Shown here: positions 12,989-23,772 of the stretch, one piece after another
Numbering within the stretch: the first letter of the stretch is position 1
Layout: the number at the start of each line of letters is the position of its first letter
Assembly: GCF_958450345.1 (NCBI RefSeq)
Contig: NC_088781.1
Location: forward strand, 24,653,857 to 24,717,856
Direction of reading: 5' to 3'
Origin: Calliphora vicina
Taxonomy: Eukaryota; Arthropoda; Insecta; Diptera; Calliphoridae
Length of the DNA stretch: 64,000 nucleotides
Notes under the pieces: generated by a model
The model's input: the letters and a program-made list of their open reading frames with translations, nothing else
Database searches by the model: none
What the model was told of the DNA's origin: nothing
Position numbers and translations under genes: made by a program

Positions 12989-13621
12989 AACCCTTCACCA
13001 AATTATACTTCAAAATAAAAATTTTAAATATTTTTAGGTAAACAAAATTTATTTTTTTTCCAAAGTTGTTTTTTCATTTTTTAGAAACAATTTTTTTCGA
13101 ATTATTTTAATTTTTTTTTAAATTTAAAAAAAATTTTTGGTTTTTAGATTTATTTTTTTTGGTGAAAAAAAAAAAATTCGCGTTAAAAAATATTTTTTCC
13201 GATTTTGACTCATTGTAGGTTCAACTTACTATGGTCTTATATACATCGTTGCAAAGTATTTGAAACACTATCATTAGATAACCATATTGTCTATATTAAT
13301 GACTTAGTATCCAGATATACATAGGTCAAAAATCGAGGTTGTCCTGGTTTTTTCCTCATATCTCAGCCATTTGTGGACCGATTTTGCTGATTTTAAATAG
13401 GAAACTTCTCGAAAGCATGTCTGACAGAATTATTGAAGATTTGGATACCGAAGATATTGGGGTCTTCAGAAAATTGATTTCAACAGACAGGCAGACGGAC
13501 ATGGCTTAATCGACTCCGCTATTTATAAGGATTGTGGAAATTACAAATGTGTTTGTCATTCCATTTGTAATTTCCACAATCCTTATATATACCCTTCTCA
13601 CGAAGGTGAAGGATATAAAAA
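12989..13621 (-). repeat. mini-me-like repeat with a rearranged end
   Basis: The GGCACAGCC terminus is missing: it starts at ACCCTTCACCAAATTATACT. The opposite end carries a local inverted duplication, where ATTGTGGAAATTACAAATG is followed by its near reverse complement CATTTGTAATTTCCACAAT at about 13560. The TA tract and core terminus have been lost around it. Confidence 0.7.
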
Positions 13622-13629
13622 TATACCTG

Positions 13630-14735
13630 CTGCATAATGGATGACGAAACGTACGTATGGAAATTCGCAGCTTCCGGGTCAATATTTTTATGTTGCAGAT
13701 GCTTGAGGGAATGTTGTAGAAAAGTTTAGGACCCAAAAGCAGAAAATTTTCCCAAAAAAATTCTTGGCATGGAAAGCAATATGCAGTTGCGGCAAAAGAA
13801 GCCAAACATTTGTTACAAAGGGCCCTATAAATACCGAAATTTACATCAAGGAAACAAAATATGTTACTTCCATTCATATGGACTTCCTGTCCTATGAATG
13901 GTAAAATATCAATAATGTGGTATTTGTACCAAGAGAGGCAAATCCTACAAACTGCCAGGAGCTAAGGCCAGCAAGTTTGCCAACTCTTCAGCTCAGAAAA
14001 TGGCTAGATTTAGAATTAAAAATAGCTAGAAATGGCTAAAACCCCAAAATAATTGAATATTTATGAATTATTTTCTTTTTATTTAGTGAGATCGACTTTA
14101 CTAGTATATAAAATATTACAGGCCTGTTTCACGATGTCGAAAGAAAAATGATTCGAACAAATTTGTATGAAAAAAACTCAGTTTTTAAAATTCTTTCGAA
14201 TAGTTTTCATAAAAAATTGTAATATCAATAAAAATTGGTTCCTTTTTGATAAACTAAACAAATTTCTGGGCACTTATAAACAAAATCGGATGCATTAAAT
14301 AAATCCAAAATTGATTTTTGAATATGACAATTTCGCAGCCTGTTCTCATCAAATCCTCTACATAAGATTTTTTAAAAAATACTGTTTCTTTGTCATTTGA
14401 TGAAAAATAATGTTTTATTTTTAAAAAAAATTCAAGAAAAGTTTAACATAAAAAAGGCTAGGACAAAATAAAATGGCTAGATCTTCCGGCTAGATTAAAT
14501 CTAGCCATTTTTTATGGCTAAATGAAAATAAAATCGCTAGATCTAGCCGATTTGGCAACCTTGAAGGCCAGTGGAGAGATATTGGGCTTTTGTTAAAACA
14601 GAATTGAAGAGCACAAAAAAGGTGTCCAAAAGTGTGGTAGATTTTAAACGGAGATGGACAACCTGTTCGAACAAACTGACAGAAAGCACTATAAAAATTG
14701 TAATAATAATTTCAATCAAATAAAAAAACAATCAA
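13630..14735 (+). pseudogene. Tc1/mariner-like DDE transposase relic split by a hAT insertion
   Basis: Blocks before the insertion are CCIMDDETYV (first catalytic Asp), KKFLAWKAICSCGKRSQTFV, GPINTEIYIKE and VVFVPREANPTNCQELRP. After the insertion (14564 onward) the protein resumes with PVERYWAFVKTELKSTKKVS and KSVVDFKRRWTTCSNKLTES. Removing 13972-14563 and one 8-bp target copy brings the two halves together. Frameshifts and a deletion between the second and third catalytic regions show it was not intact. The same family occurs at 20600-20855 and in the element at 34363-36797. Confidence 0.8.
13972..14563. mobile_element. hAT-like non-autonomous element with 8-bp target duplication
   Basis: Flanked by the identical 8-bp direct repeat AAGGCCAG (13964-13971 and 14564-14571). 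Termini are CAAGTTTGCCAA and TTGGCAACCTTG, inverted repeats with one mismatch. Subterminal copies of TGGCTAGAT or its complement cluster near both ends, as hAT transposase-binding motifs do. No transposase is encoded in its 592 bp. It lies inside a transposase relic, which gives the order of events. Confidence 0.85.
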
Positions 14736-14744
14736 AACTGTAAG

Positions 14745-15063
14745 TTGACCGCCCCGGCTTCGCCCGGTAGCATTTACTAATGTTAGTTCTTAAAGTTTCT
14801 CCAACCCACATACACCTGCCTGTTCTTATTTATTTGCAAATAAAATATCTAAATTTATACTACATACTTTAGGGAGCTTTTTTATTACAGTTGATTGGAC
14901 TAAAAAAGTTTTTTCCGAGTTTTACCAGGAATTTTTTTTCTTGAAAATTTCGAATCGAATAAAAAAAAATCAGCCAAATCGCTCCAGTTGTTCTCAGGTG
15001 ATGCCATTACATACATGAACCATTTCATTTTTATATATATGGATATGTTAACAATTTTTTGAT
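14745..15063 (-). mobile_element. Helitron-like non-autonomous element
   Basis: On the reverse strand, a run of TATATATAAAAATG followed by GGTTCATGTATGTAATGG and an AACGGCTGGAGCGATTTGGC-like block leads to AAAAAGCTCCCTAAAGTATG. It ends in a GC-rich segment (CCGGGCGAAGCCGGGGCGG). Related copies lie at 24552-24808 and 40041-40335. A GC-rich hairpin before a CTAGT end, seen best at 24808, suggests a Helitron, but no Rep/helicase is present. Confidence 0.5.
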
Positions 15064-15143
15064 CCAGTTGTTCTCAGGTGATGCCATTACATACATGAAC
15101 CATTTCATTTTTATATATATGGATATGTTAACAATTTTTTGAT
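14984..15143. repeat. Perfect 80-bp tandem duplication
   Basis: Units 14984-15063 and 15064-15143 appear identical, each starting CCAGTTGTTCTCAGGTGATG and ending CAATTTTTTGAT. The unit is the terminal part of the Helitron-like element plus about 25 bp of flank. Lack of divergence implies a recent event or an assembly artefact. Confidence 0.9.
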
Positions 15144-17720
15144 CTCAGTCCTTAGAAAATTTTGAAATACAATTGGAAACTTCTGGAATATTCTGAAATA
15201 CAATTAGAAAATTCTGAAATACAATTGGAAATGGTAAAGTTTAAGGTCAGTTGCCAGAACTTGTGGTTTCTTATAAAGTTAGCTTTAGACGTATGAGTTA
15301 TATGTATATAAATTAAAAGAAATCAAGTAGTAGTCATACTTATATTAAATGAATAAATATATAGATTGAGCACTAATTGAATTAAACATTTTGTTAGATT
15401 ATGTTTAAAATTTAAGCTTTTAAACAAAAATATTCAAATAAAATCTTTTATAAATATGTACTTACAAAATACTTTTTTATTAAATCCCACGGGCGTGAAG
15501 AAGATTAAAACTTGTGTTTTAGTTTATTTTTTTTATTTTAGGAGTTGTAGTTTTGGTTTTTGTTTAAATTATTAGATTATGTTTTACTTTTCTTTAAATA
15601 TTTTTTTAATAATAATAGTGTATTTTTTTATAAAAAGTGCACAAAATTGGTGACCAAAAAATATTAAATTATTTTTTGTTTAATTTTAAAGGTGCCGTAT
15701 TAAAAAAATATATTTAATTTTTTTTTTTAATAATTTAATCACAGATTTATTTTGTTTTTTTACAAATAGTTAAAATTTTTATATTAGTATTTGATTTTAG
15801 AATTAAACACGGGTGTAACGGCCTACAGATCTGGAGATGACGGGAGGCTTATTTTTTATGGTGTGTATAGAATACTTTTATTTATTTCATAAATTGTATG
15901 GTTATGCGAAAATTTAATCCTTTTAGGGATTAATCTGTTTTTTTTTGGAATTTATTGTTTTATAGTTTTATTGGTTGCAATTAACGACAAATTTTATAAC
16001 TCCCCCCGGAGCACCTCCAATTGGCCTGACCCAAAATTGTTTTAAGTGTTAAACGGTATTTTCACTTGTTTTTATTCTTCTGGTGCTTTGGCCTGCTGTT
16101 CTTCTGCTCTATTGTTGTGTGGTGAGAACGTGTGTTTATAAAAGAGGTGTTGTTTTTGTTATTGTTGCTTGCAGTTTTTTCTTTTTTGTTTTTAGTATTT
16201 GCACAACTGTATTTTCTCACTACCAGAGGCAGAGGTGTATGAATGTATGTATGTGAATTTTTTTGAACTTTATTTAAAGTCGCGTGTTTGTTGTTGTTTT
16301 GTTGGCGTCAATTGTAAGTTGTGTGTTTGTTCTTGTTGTTTTATTATGCTTTATAGTACTTCATTCAGTGTAGTTTAGTTTAGTTCAGTTTCTGTTCTTT
16401 TTTCTCTGCTGCTGCAAGTTTTTCACATATGTACTTTTTTTTCTTCAAACATTTACACAAACTGACGTATGTATGTACATCCAAACAAACATGTATGTAC
16501 GTGTATACAATCAACACTGCGTGACTCAGCTTTTGATTTTGACAACGATGTTGAATTGGTCTTTTGGATTTTTAATGTCCTTGATTTGGAGTAATATATT
16601 TTTTTTTTGCGAATAAAATGTCAAATTTTTCTTTTTTTTTTAGCAAGACAAAATTATTTGCTAGAGAAATTAGATATTATATGAAATTTTATATTAAAAG
16701 AAAGTATTTTTTTTTGTTAAAAGGGCTGACGACTGACTCTGTCTGTCTCCCTGGCTGCTGCTACTGCTGTTTTTTTTTTTGTTGATGCTGAGAAATCAAT
16801 AAGTTTTATTTTCTCTGGTCAAAATGGCGTTTGTTACATATGTTTTACAAAATTTTCAATAATTTCTATATAATAGTGTCTAATTCCAAAGTTTTCGGTT
16901 TAAAAATCTTAATTTTTTTTAACACTTTTTTGCTAAAACAAAATTTCATACATTTCCTTTTGGGCAAGTTAATGTGTTAATTTTTTTTTATATTTTTTTT
17001 AACAATATAATAGTTGCTCTCACCAAGTTTTGTTTGAGTTTCCTTAAAATTGTATTTTCTTAACAAATTTATAATTTTTTCAATATTTTTTTTTAAGGTT
17101 TTGTGCAAAAAAATCTTCTGTATACTTTTTTCAAGACCTTTTTTTTTGGTTGTTATAAATAATTTTCACGTTTTGAAACGTCTGATTTAATTTATGTATG
17201 ATTTTTTTTCTTATTTTTGTAAGATTTTTTCTTTATTTATTTATTATTTTTTTATAAAGTTGATTCCTCTATTCGTTGTTCTTCTTCGGATACTGACTGG
17301 CGTTGTACTGATTGTTTGCCAAGGAGCAGATGTTGCACTATGACTCTTTTGTTTGTTACCAGAGTTTTCGTTTCATATTCTCGTCTCGTGACCGTATGGT
17401 AGTTGTTGTAGTTATTATTGTGTGCTGTTGCAAAGTGCTGTTGTTGTTCGTAAGTTTGTTTGTTTATCGAAGGGCGGCTTTTTTTCTGCTGCTTTGCTGT
17501 TGCTTGGTTCTGTGTCCTATAATCAGCAATATATTTATTGCCCATATGTATGCGAGCAGAGAGCCAGTTGATTTTATGGCAAATTATACAGTTATTGGTG
17601 GCTCTCTTACTCTTTGGCATCTCCTTGTTTAGGTTCTCTTTTGGTATGTATGTGTGTGTGTTTATGCATTTCTACCCTTATGAGTCGGCAAATAAAATAT
17701 TGTACACGTGTCATCCATCA
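15144..17720. other. AT-rich region with a UTR-like tract on the reverse strand
   Basis: No intact gene was identified. From about 16000 to 17630 the reverse strand is rich in CAA, CAG and ACA triplets, as fly 5' untranslated regions are. A 122-residue open frame on the reverse strand (17252-17620; Q/N-rich, no known domain) lies in the least AT-biased part. No donor or acceptor could be assigned with confidence. The C-rich string CTCCCCCCGGAGCACCTCC at about 16001 is compositionally odd for this window. I cannot choose between a long UTR exon, a lncRNA and a repeat remnant. Confidence 0.35.
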
Positions 17721-17959
17721 TAGTTTTGCCGGTATTCGAATGTGGCCAAATATTGCATTGACCCGTTATTAACCCTTTTGGATGTTCACAATAGTAACTG
17801 CTTAGAACTAAGTTAGTCTCAAAAGTGTTTGCAAATTAGAAAAAATAGAAATTGCTTTGATATTAAAGGACAAACAACAACAAACAGTAGACTCCTTTAA
17901 AGAAATAATTTCGATCATAATTTTAGATAGAACTTTCTGCGTTAGTGTCATACAATTTT

Positions 17960-18310
17960 CTTTGCAAAACTAGACGGATCTGTTTTCGGTAACCCGTGCC
18001 CGTCCATAAGCTTTAAAAGTGTGGTTTGATGGGATAAGTAAATTTCCAGGTCTATCCAGATAAACCAGAAATGATCGAGCACTTGGAACTGAGTATTCGA
18101 CACGTTATTACTGAAATACTGCGAAGGGCGGCCACATGTCCGAAATCACATTTAAACATGAAAGTCATAAAATAATCTACCTAATAACGCCAATTGGATG
18201 AATATTAAAAACGTTTTTCTCTGTTTAATTTCAATTTAAAGTTTTCCGCCTCTATAAAAACCACGCTTTATAAGCGTTTTATACCGGCTTCAAAGGTAAC
18301 ATAACAATGA
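17960..18310 (+). pseudogene. C-terminal relic of a DUF4817-like transposase plus 3' tail
   Basis: Forward translation gives VYPDKPEMIEHLELSIRHVI, then, after a deletion, LRRAATCPKSHLN. This resembles the C-terminus of insect transposases ending in RRSRGGHLNEIIFK. The following untranslated tail (GGATGAATATTAAAAACG, CTCTATAAAAA) recurs at 62245-62310, which marks both as copies of one element. Confidence 0.55.
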
Positions 18311-19231
18311 TGTTGGCCACTTCTGGTATATTCAAATCAAGTACTTCGTTGAACATTGTTATCCAAAGAACTGGTCTTTAAACTGTTCTCTAGGAAACTC
18401 CTACTGAATTGGTATAATATTACATTCCTGAATCGGTGCTTTCTGGTAAAAGAGTTCTCTTTGTGGATCCGTAAGTATCCGTATTGTTTAGTTTGGTACA
18501 TCTAGCTTTCGGAGGGCTATTATAATACATATGTATGTTTCAATACTGCACTCTCCTTTTCCTTCAATAGCCTCTTCGATCATATTCTTCAGTTGTCAAA
18601 TGCATCTATTGTAAGACGTGCTTTTCAAAATATACACTGTCTCTTCGAAAGTCTAACTGCTGGTTGTAATCTGTTAAGCCATTCCAATACTTTTTCAAGC
18701 TAACATGCAGAAAATTGCCTTTTTCAAAGGCAATTGTTCAGTTTAATTGAAAATATCTGCAGTTTATTCCTTAGTTCCATCTTCAGAGCTAGAGTGTCCA
18801 AAAAACCGGTACCACGAAACAGGATAAACCGATTTTGTATACTTTATTCAGAGCACTAAACATGGTGATTTATTATCTGCAATCTACGAGCATATTTGCA
18901 GCATTTCATCCTCTGATAATTTATTTATAGTAATGCCTTTGTATGAAACAATTGCCTGGTATTTGCTATAGTTGTTCCTTAAAAAAAGCATCACCACAAC
19001 TCTTCTATGAAGTTTGGTAGGATATAATTTGCGAAGTCAGACTTGAAAATACAATTCGATAAGCATTTCTCAAAGGATTCACCTCAACTTCTTTGATCAA
19101 TTATTTCAAGCTATCGCGTTTTGTTTTTATTATGAGCTATTGCAGACTTCGTCTAGCTTGTCGACATTTTTAAGTTGGTATCTTTTATTGACATTCCTCT
19201 TGGAGTTTCCACTACATCTGAGTTTTCTACT
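18311..19231. other. Unclassified intergenic DNA
   Basis: No open frame or defined repeat is recognised. A partial copy of the ACCGGT-rich repeat may begin at 18797 (GAGTGTCCAAAAAACCGGTA). Confidence 0.4.
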
Positions 19232-19239
19232 ATCTTATC

Positions 19240-19686
19240 TAGAGTATCCAAAACCGAAACCGAAAACCGGTCAACCGGTTTTTTCATCATTGTAAACTCC
19301 AGCGGTTTCGGTTTTCGGTTATTTTACAAACCGGTTTTTGCAAGAAATATATTTTCTTTGACAATATTTCGTAAAAGATATAAAATAATTACATAAAGAT
19401 AGATTATTAAGAATTAAAAAATGCAAAATTTCCGAAGATTTAGTATACAATTCATAACACATTTCCCAATAGCGTCCACAAATAAAAATAAATTTAAGGA
19501 GAACTTTTTCATATTAAATAAAAATTTAATATAAACCGGTTAACCGGTTTTTTTGAAGACAAAACCCGAAACCGTTTAACCGGTTTTTTTAAAATACTAT
19601 AATCAAAACCGGTTTTTTCAAAAACACACTTTTTCGGTTAAGCCGGAAACCGGTTTTTCAAATATGCCGGTTTTTGGGACACTCTA
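19240..19686. mobile_element. hAT-like MITE rich in AACCGGTT
   Basis: Flanked by an exact 8-bp direct repeat ATCTTATC (19232-19239 and 19687-19694). Termini TAGAGTATCC and GGGACACTCTA are imperfect inverted repeats. The 447-bp body has about ten ACCGGTT or AACCGG motifs, several paired as palindromes (for example AACCGGTTAACCGGTT near 19540). No transposase is encoded. The size of the duplication and the termini point to the hAT superfamily. Confidence 0.85.
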
Positions 19687-20074
19687 ATCTTATCCTTGCA
19701 TTGCTATGTAAATTGCATTTTTCCTTTAAGGCATCTGTAATATTGGCATGTGATATTTGAGTTAACTTATCCAACATCAGACCGAAAGTAAATTCTTCCA
19801 AAAACATTTCTGGGTTATGTTTTCTGTCGTTTATGTATTGTTCAATGTTTATGCTTCACTGTTTCTTATCGTAATCCGCATGATTCTTGGATTTACTAAA
19901 AAATGGATCAGATGGAACTCCACTTTTCCATGAGTTTTCTCGAATATTTGGGATTGTGTCAAGAAGTCAAGAGAAAACGAGAAGGTGACCGTATTATCTT
20001 CGCATTTTCTCCTGACTTCATCTGTTATACGATTATCGGCACTGTCTTCCAAAAACTATAGTTGTTTATCTATA

Positions 20075-20595
20075 GTTGTTTATCCGGCAATATATAAATT
20101 CAGCGCCAAACGAACTGCTCATCTTTTGAGGCTAAGAACGAGTCAAGACGATTTCGGATACTCTGTTCTGAAGTGCGTTCTGCATCGATCGAAACAAACA
20201 GTAGTCGGACGGGGCAAGGTCTGAACTATAAGGCGGGTGAGGTTTTTAACATATGGTGCAACATGTGTCTGAGCGTTGTCATGATGGAATATTACGATTT
20301 CATGTCTGGCGTTGCTTTCCATTTGATGGCCTGGCCAGATTTTAGCAACTCATAATAAATAAGACCGTTTTACTCCCACCAACGACAGAGCAATACCTTC
20401 GTCTTTCAAGATCCCTCGGCTTCCATTCGTATGCTACCCAATTTTCATGCTTTTGTATGAATCCTGCTGCTCGCAAACGTTTTGAAATTGCTGCTTGAGT
20501 AGCTCTCAATGTTGTCTTCTTCAAACTTTTAAGGTTGGCCTGGGCGAAATTTGTCTTCCGCGTCAAAATCGCCACTTCTGAACCGCACAAACCAA
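20075..20595 (-). pseudogene. Internally deleted mariner transposase relic
   Basis: The reverse strand carries an N-terminal helix-turn-helix region (QAAISKRLRAAGFIQKHENW, VAYEWKPRDLERR, 20342-20590). A C-terminal piece follows, corresponding to LTRLIVQTLPRPTTVCFDRC. The catalytic centre between them has been lost. The upstream start has a 14-bp tandem duplication (TATAGTTGTTTATC). It is the same family as the relic at 9066. Confidence 0.75.
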
Positions 20596-20599
20596 TTAT

Positions 20600-20855
20600 A
20601 CACTATTGTTTTATTAAGGGGGCGTTATATGAGTTCTCTATATGGGTTGAAGTCACATAAAGAAAGTCCCAGAAGCAAAAGAACGAGCGAAAAAATTGAG
20701 GAGGAATTTTATGTGATGGATGACGAATATCAAACAAAATTGCCCAAGAATTTTCTTGTGTGGCAAGCCATTTGTAAACAGTGGCAAACAAAGCCAATCA
20801 TTTGTGACATCAGGCACGATAAACACAGAAATATATATCTTTACGTAGTGGCGGC
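20600..20855 (+). pseudogene. Tc1/mariner-like DDE transposase fragment
   Basis: The forward frame reads EFYVMDDEYQTKLPKNFLVW, QAICKQWQTKPI and HDKHRNIYLYV. These match the first catalytic Asp region and following strand of the family at 13630 and 34500. N- and C-terminal parts are absent, and the fragment ends where the tRNA-like repeat begins. Confidence 0.65.
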
Positions 20856-21470
20856 ATGGTGTAGTGGTTAAAGTGCTTGCCTACAAAACCAAGCACCCCA
20901 GGTTCGATCCCTGGCAGAGGACGAAAATGTTTCATCATGCTTTTCGAGTTTTTAAAATTAACACCCCTCTAAACAATCAAGCCCCCTGACCTCCCCTCCA
21001 CTGGGGAAAAGGTAGGAACCAAAGAATTAGCAAGGTTCTCCACCACTACACCAAATACACAGAGGGCGTTGTTTCTAGACAACGACAGATGGCAGCCCCA
21101 TTATCCTAGACCAGCTACAGCAGACCAATCATCTACTTAATTGGAACGACAACCGATTAACGAAACTGATACAAGCAAAAATAACAATAGTCTGGACCTT
21201 ATGGCAACATCGTACATGTATCTTTGGACCCGCTACAGCAGAACAACAACAGTTTAACGAAACTGATACAAAAACAACAATAGACTGGTTCTAATTGCAA
21301 CATCGTACATGGAGACGCACGATACTCCAATAACTAGGACAGTGCAATCTACATGGAAAATACACGAAACTGCAAACAAATTGTATAAGGAGATGCCTCC
21401 TGGAAGCAAATTGCTCCCAAGAGGTTTAATGGAGAAAAAAAAACGTTGGAAAACCAGCATTTAGGTTTTT
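20850..21470 (+). repeat. tRNA-derived SINE-like repeat
   Basis: The head at about 20854-20930 has a clean polymerase III A box (TGGTGTAGTGG) and B box (GGTTCGATCCC). It also has a paired T stem (CCAGG/CCTGG) and a 7-bp stem GTGCTTG/CAAGCAC around a 10-nt loop. The would-be acceptor stem (GGCGGCA against CAGAGGA) does not pair and the anticodon loop is not 7 nt, so this is not a functional tRNA. A non-tRNA body follows, including a short duplicated segment (GAAACTGATACAA...CAACATCGTACATG at 21165 and 21258). The end of the body is uncertain. Confidence 0.65.
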
Positions 21471-22640
21471 CGTTGGGAAGATTCCATATTTCAAACATAG
21501 TTTAAAAGTGGTTAACTTTTAATATTATTGGACTGGATTTATTGAAAAATTCCATAATTTCTTGCTCAGTAGGTATTGTTGGTCTTTAAAGGATTAATTC
21601 GTCTCATAACTATACACCAGGTACTTGTTGGTGCTTTCGACAACACTAAAATACTCGTATTATACATATTTTATCCGTTTTCTTGAGAAAAGAAAATTAA
21701 GAAAAAACAACAACACGATTAATTGTGTGAAAGCATGCAACGTATTGTGTTGTAAATATGTAGAAAATAATCTCTGATGATGCATTCATACCATTTTTTA
21801 ATACCTAACGCGAGTAGGAATGTATGTATTTCGTGTTTTTTATCTACATATTTCGCATATGCGTACTCGTATTTCGCTAAATCGAACTCTTCGCGTATAC
21901 ACACACACCTATACCCATTCGATAGGGGTTGTTAACGGGAACAGTTACAACAAACACACACACACTCTTCATTAACAACAACAACAATGAAAAAGTAATG
22001 ATGCATTTTATTCGATCTCTTGAGCTCTCAGTGAGCATGCTCCTTTCAATGCAAGTCTTTTGCTATAATTGCAAACATTTTGCACGTGTTTTAACATTTC
22101 ATTACTCAAGATATAGAACAACAACATTCGGCCGATTAATAAAGTAGAAGAACCCAAATATATATGTAAATATGTATGGATGATGTTGTTGGTTTTGCCG
22201 TATGAATAACAATTGAAAATCTCTGCAAAAAAAAATTGAGAAAAAACATTTATGTGTCTGTATACTTTTAGACATTTTTATGTATGGACTTACATAAATA
22301 TTTATGTATCTATACATACATAAATAAATATATTTATCATAATTTTGTTTTGTGTATGTATTAAGTTTTTGTATACATACATAAGCTTACATTTTACATT
22401 GTAGAAGCTTTATTTACAAGTGTTTATGTATAAGTTAAAATCATATGTTATTGTTGGCTTGTTCATAATCAATCATCCTTTTTAATTATCAGATGTTTAT
22501 TTCAAATTTGATTAATTACACTATACAACAAAATCAATTTTCTTCCAAAATTACAAGGTCCGATCAATAAATTTTGATAGAGGAGACAAAAAAAGACACT
22601 TGTATCGGCGTTTTGAAAGTTTTCATTTGAGGGGCGTTAA
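21471..22640. other. AT-rich intergenic DNA with short microsatellites
   Basis: CA-rich tracts at about 21898-21965 and TACATA or TATGTA tracts at 22290-22380 are present. No gene or defined repeat was recognised. Confidence 0.5.
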
Positions 22641-22649
22641 GAAACCATA

Positions 22650-23645
22650 TGATCCTTACATTTTAGGTATAAAATATGTTCAGCAAAGTTATGTAAATTG
22701 TTACGGAAAATATTTTTGTAGAATATGTTAACCCTCTAAATCCTCAAGGCATGGGTCTTTTTTGTCCTTCTTTTAAAAAAGAGCAAAAACCACCATTAAA
22801 ACAGGGATTTAAGGGATTAAAATGTTCGGCAAAAAAATTATAAGTGAAATTTTACTATAAGTCCCTGAATACATCAAAACGGAAAAGTCAACCAGAAAGT
22901 CAGAAATAAGACATAACAAAAGAGAACATAGGGTTAATTTCGGATAACGGATAACATTTTTGTAGAATATGTAAACCCTCTAAATCCTCAAGGCATGGGT
23001 CTTTTTTGTCCATCTTTTAAAAATGTGCAACAAACTCCATTAAAACAGGGATTTAAGGGATTAAAATGCTCTGCAACAAAATTATACGTGAAATTTTACT
23101 ATAAGTCCCTGAATACAGCAAAACGGAAAATTCAACCAGAAAGTCAGAAATAAGACACGAAAAAATAGAGCATAGGGTTAATTTCGCATTTATTAAGAAT
23201 TTGGATAGGAAGTCTTCATTAATTACATTTTTTTTAGCTCTAGGCAATTCCACTTCATTACCATACGATGTCCAGCATATTTCAGCCATAAGCGTTCTTC
23301 AATGGGTGCGCATGTTAAATTGTTGGGGTATTTTAAAATAAAATTCTGAATAAATGCGAAATTAACCCTCGGCTCTCTTTTATTATGTATTTAGGGACTT
23401 ATAGTAAAATTTTACGGATAATATTTTGGCCGAACATTTTAACCCCTTAAATCCCTATTGTAATGATGTTTTTTGCTCATTTTTAAAAGAAGCACAAAAA
23501 AGACCCATGCCTTGAGGATTTAGAGGGTTAACAAAAATGTTCTCCGTAACATTTTACATAAATTTGCTGAATACATTTTATACCTAAAATGTTGTTTAAA
23601 ATAAAATTCTTAATAAATGCGAAATTAACCCTCGGCTCTCTTTTG
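22650..23645. repeat. Fold-back repeat: two direct copies facing an inverted copy
   Basis: A unit of about 235 bp containing CCTCTAAATCCTCAAGGCAT, CAGGGATTTAAGGGATTAAA and AACCAGAAAGTCAGAAATAA occurs directly at about 22730-22935 and 22968-23180. It then appears in reverse complement at about 23345-23675. The outer flank ATTTTAGGTATAAAAT at 22660 is matched in reverse at 23575. The result is a large inverted repeat with one arm partly duplicated. Confidence 0.8.
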
Positions 23646-23772
23646 TTATGTCTTATTTCTGACTTTCTGGTTGAATTTTCCAATTTGATCTTATCTACCC
23701 ATGACATTCATATAATAATTCCTCAAATAATTGATATAATTAACCCTTCATCATGTGTGTTAAGGGTATATA

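Noticed and set aside
15990..16020. LTR-retrotransposon polypurine tract and LTR start (reverse-strand GGGGGGAGTTATAAAA)
   Set aside because: No matching second LTR, primer-binding site or gag/pol remnant was found nearby.
17312..17723. Forward-strand hydrophobic frames (106 and 61 codons)
   Set aside because: Runs of Val, Leu and Cys arise from GTTGTTGTT and TGCTGT repeats. The opposite-strand composition explains them.
20854..20930. A functional tRNA gene
   Set aside because: The A and B boxes are good, but the acceptor stem does not pair and the anticodon loop is 10 nt. Kept as a tRNA-derived repeat.
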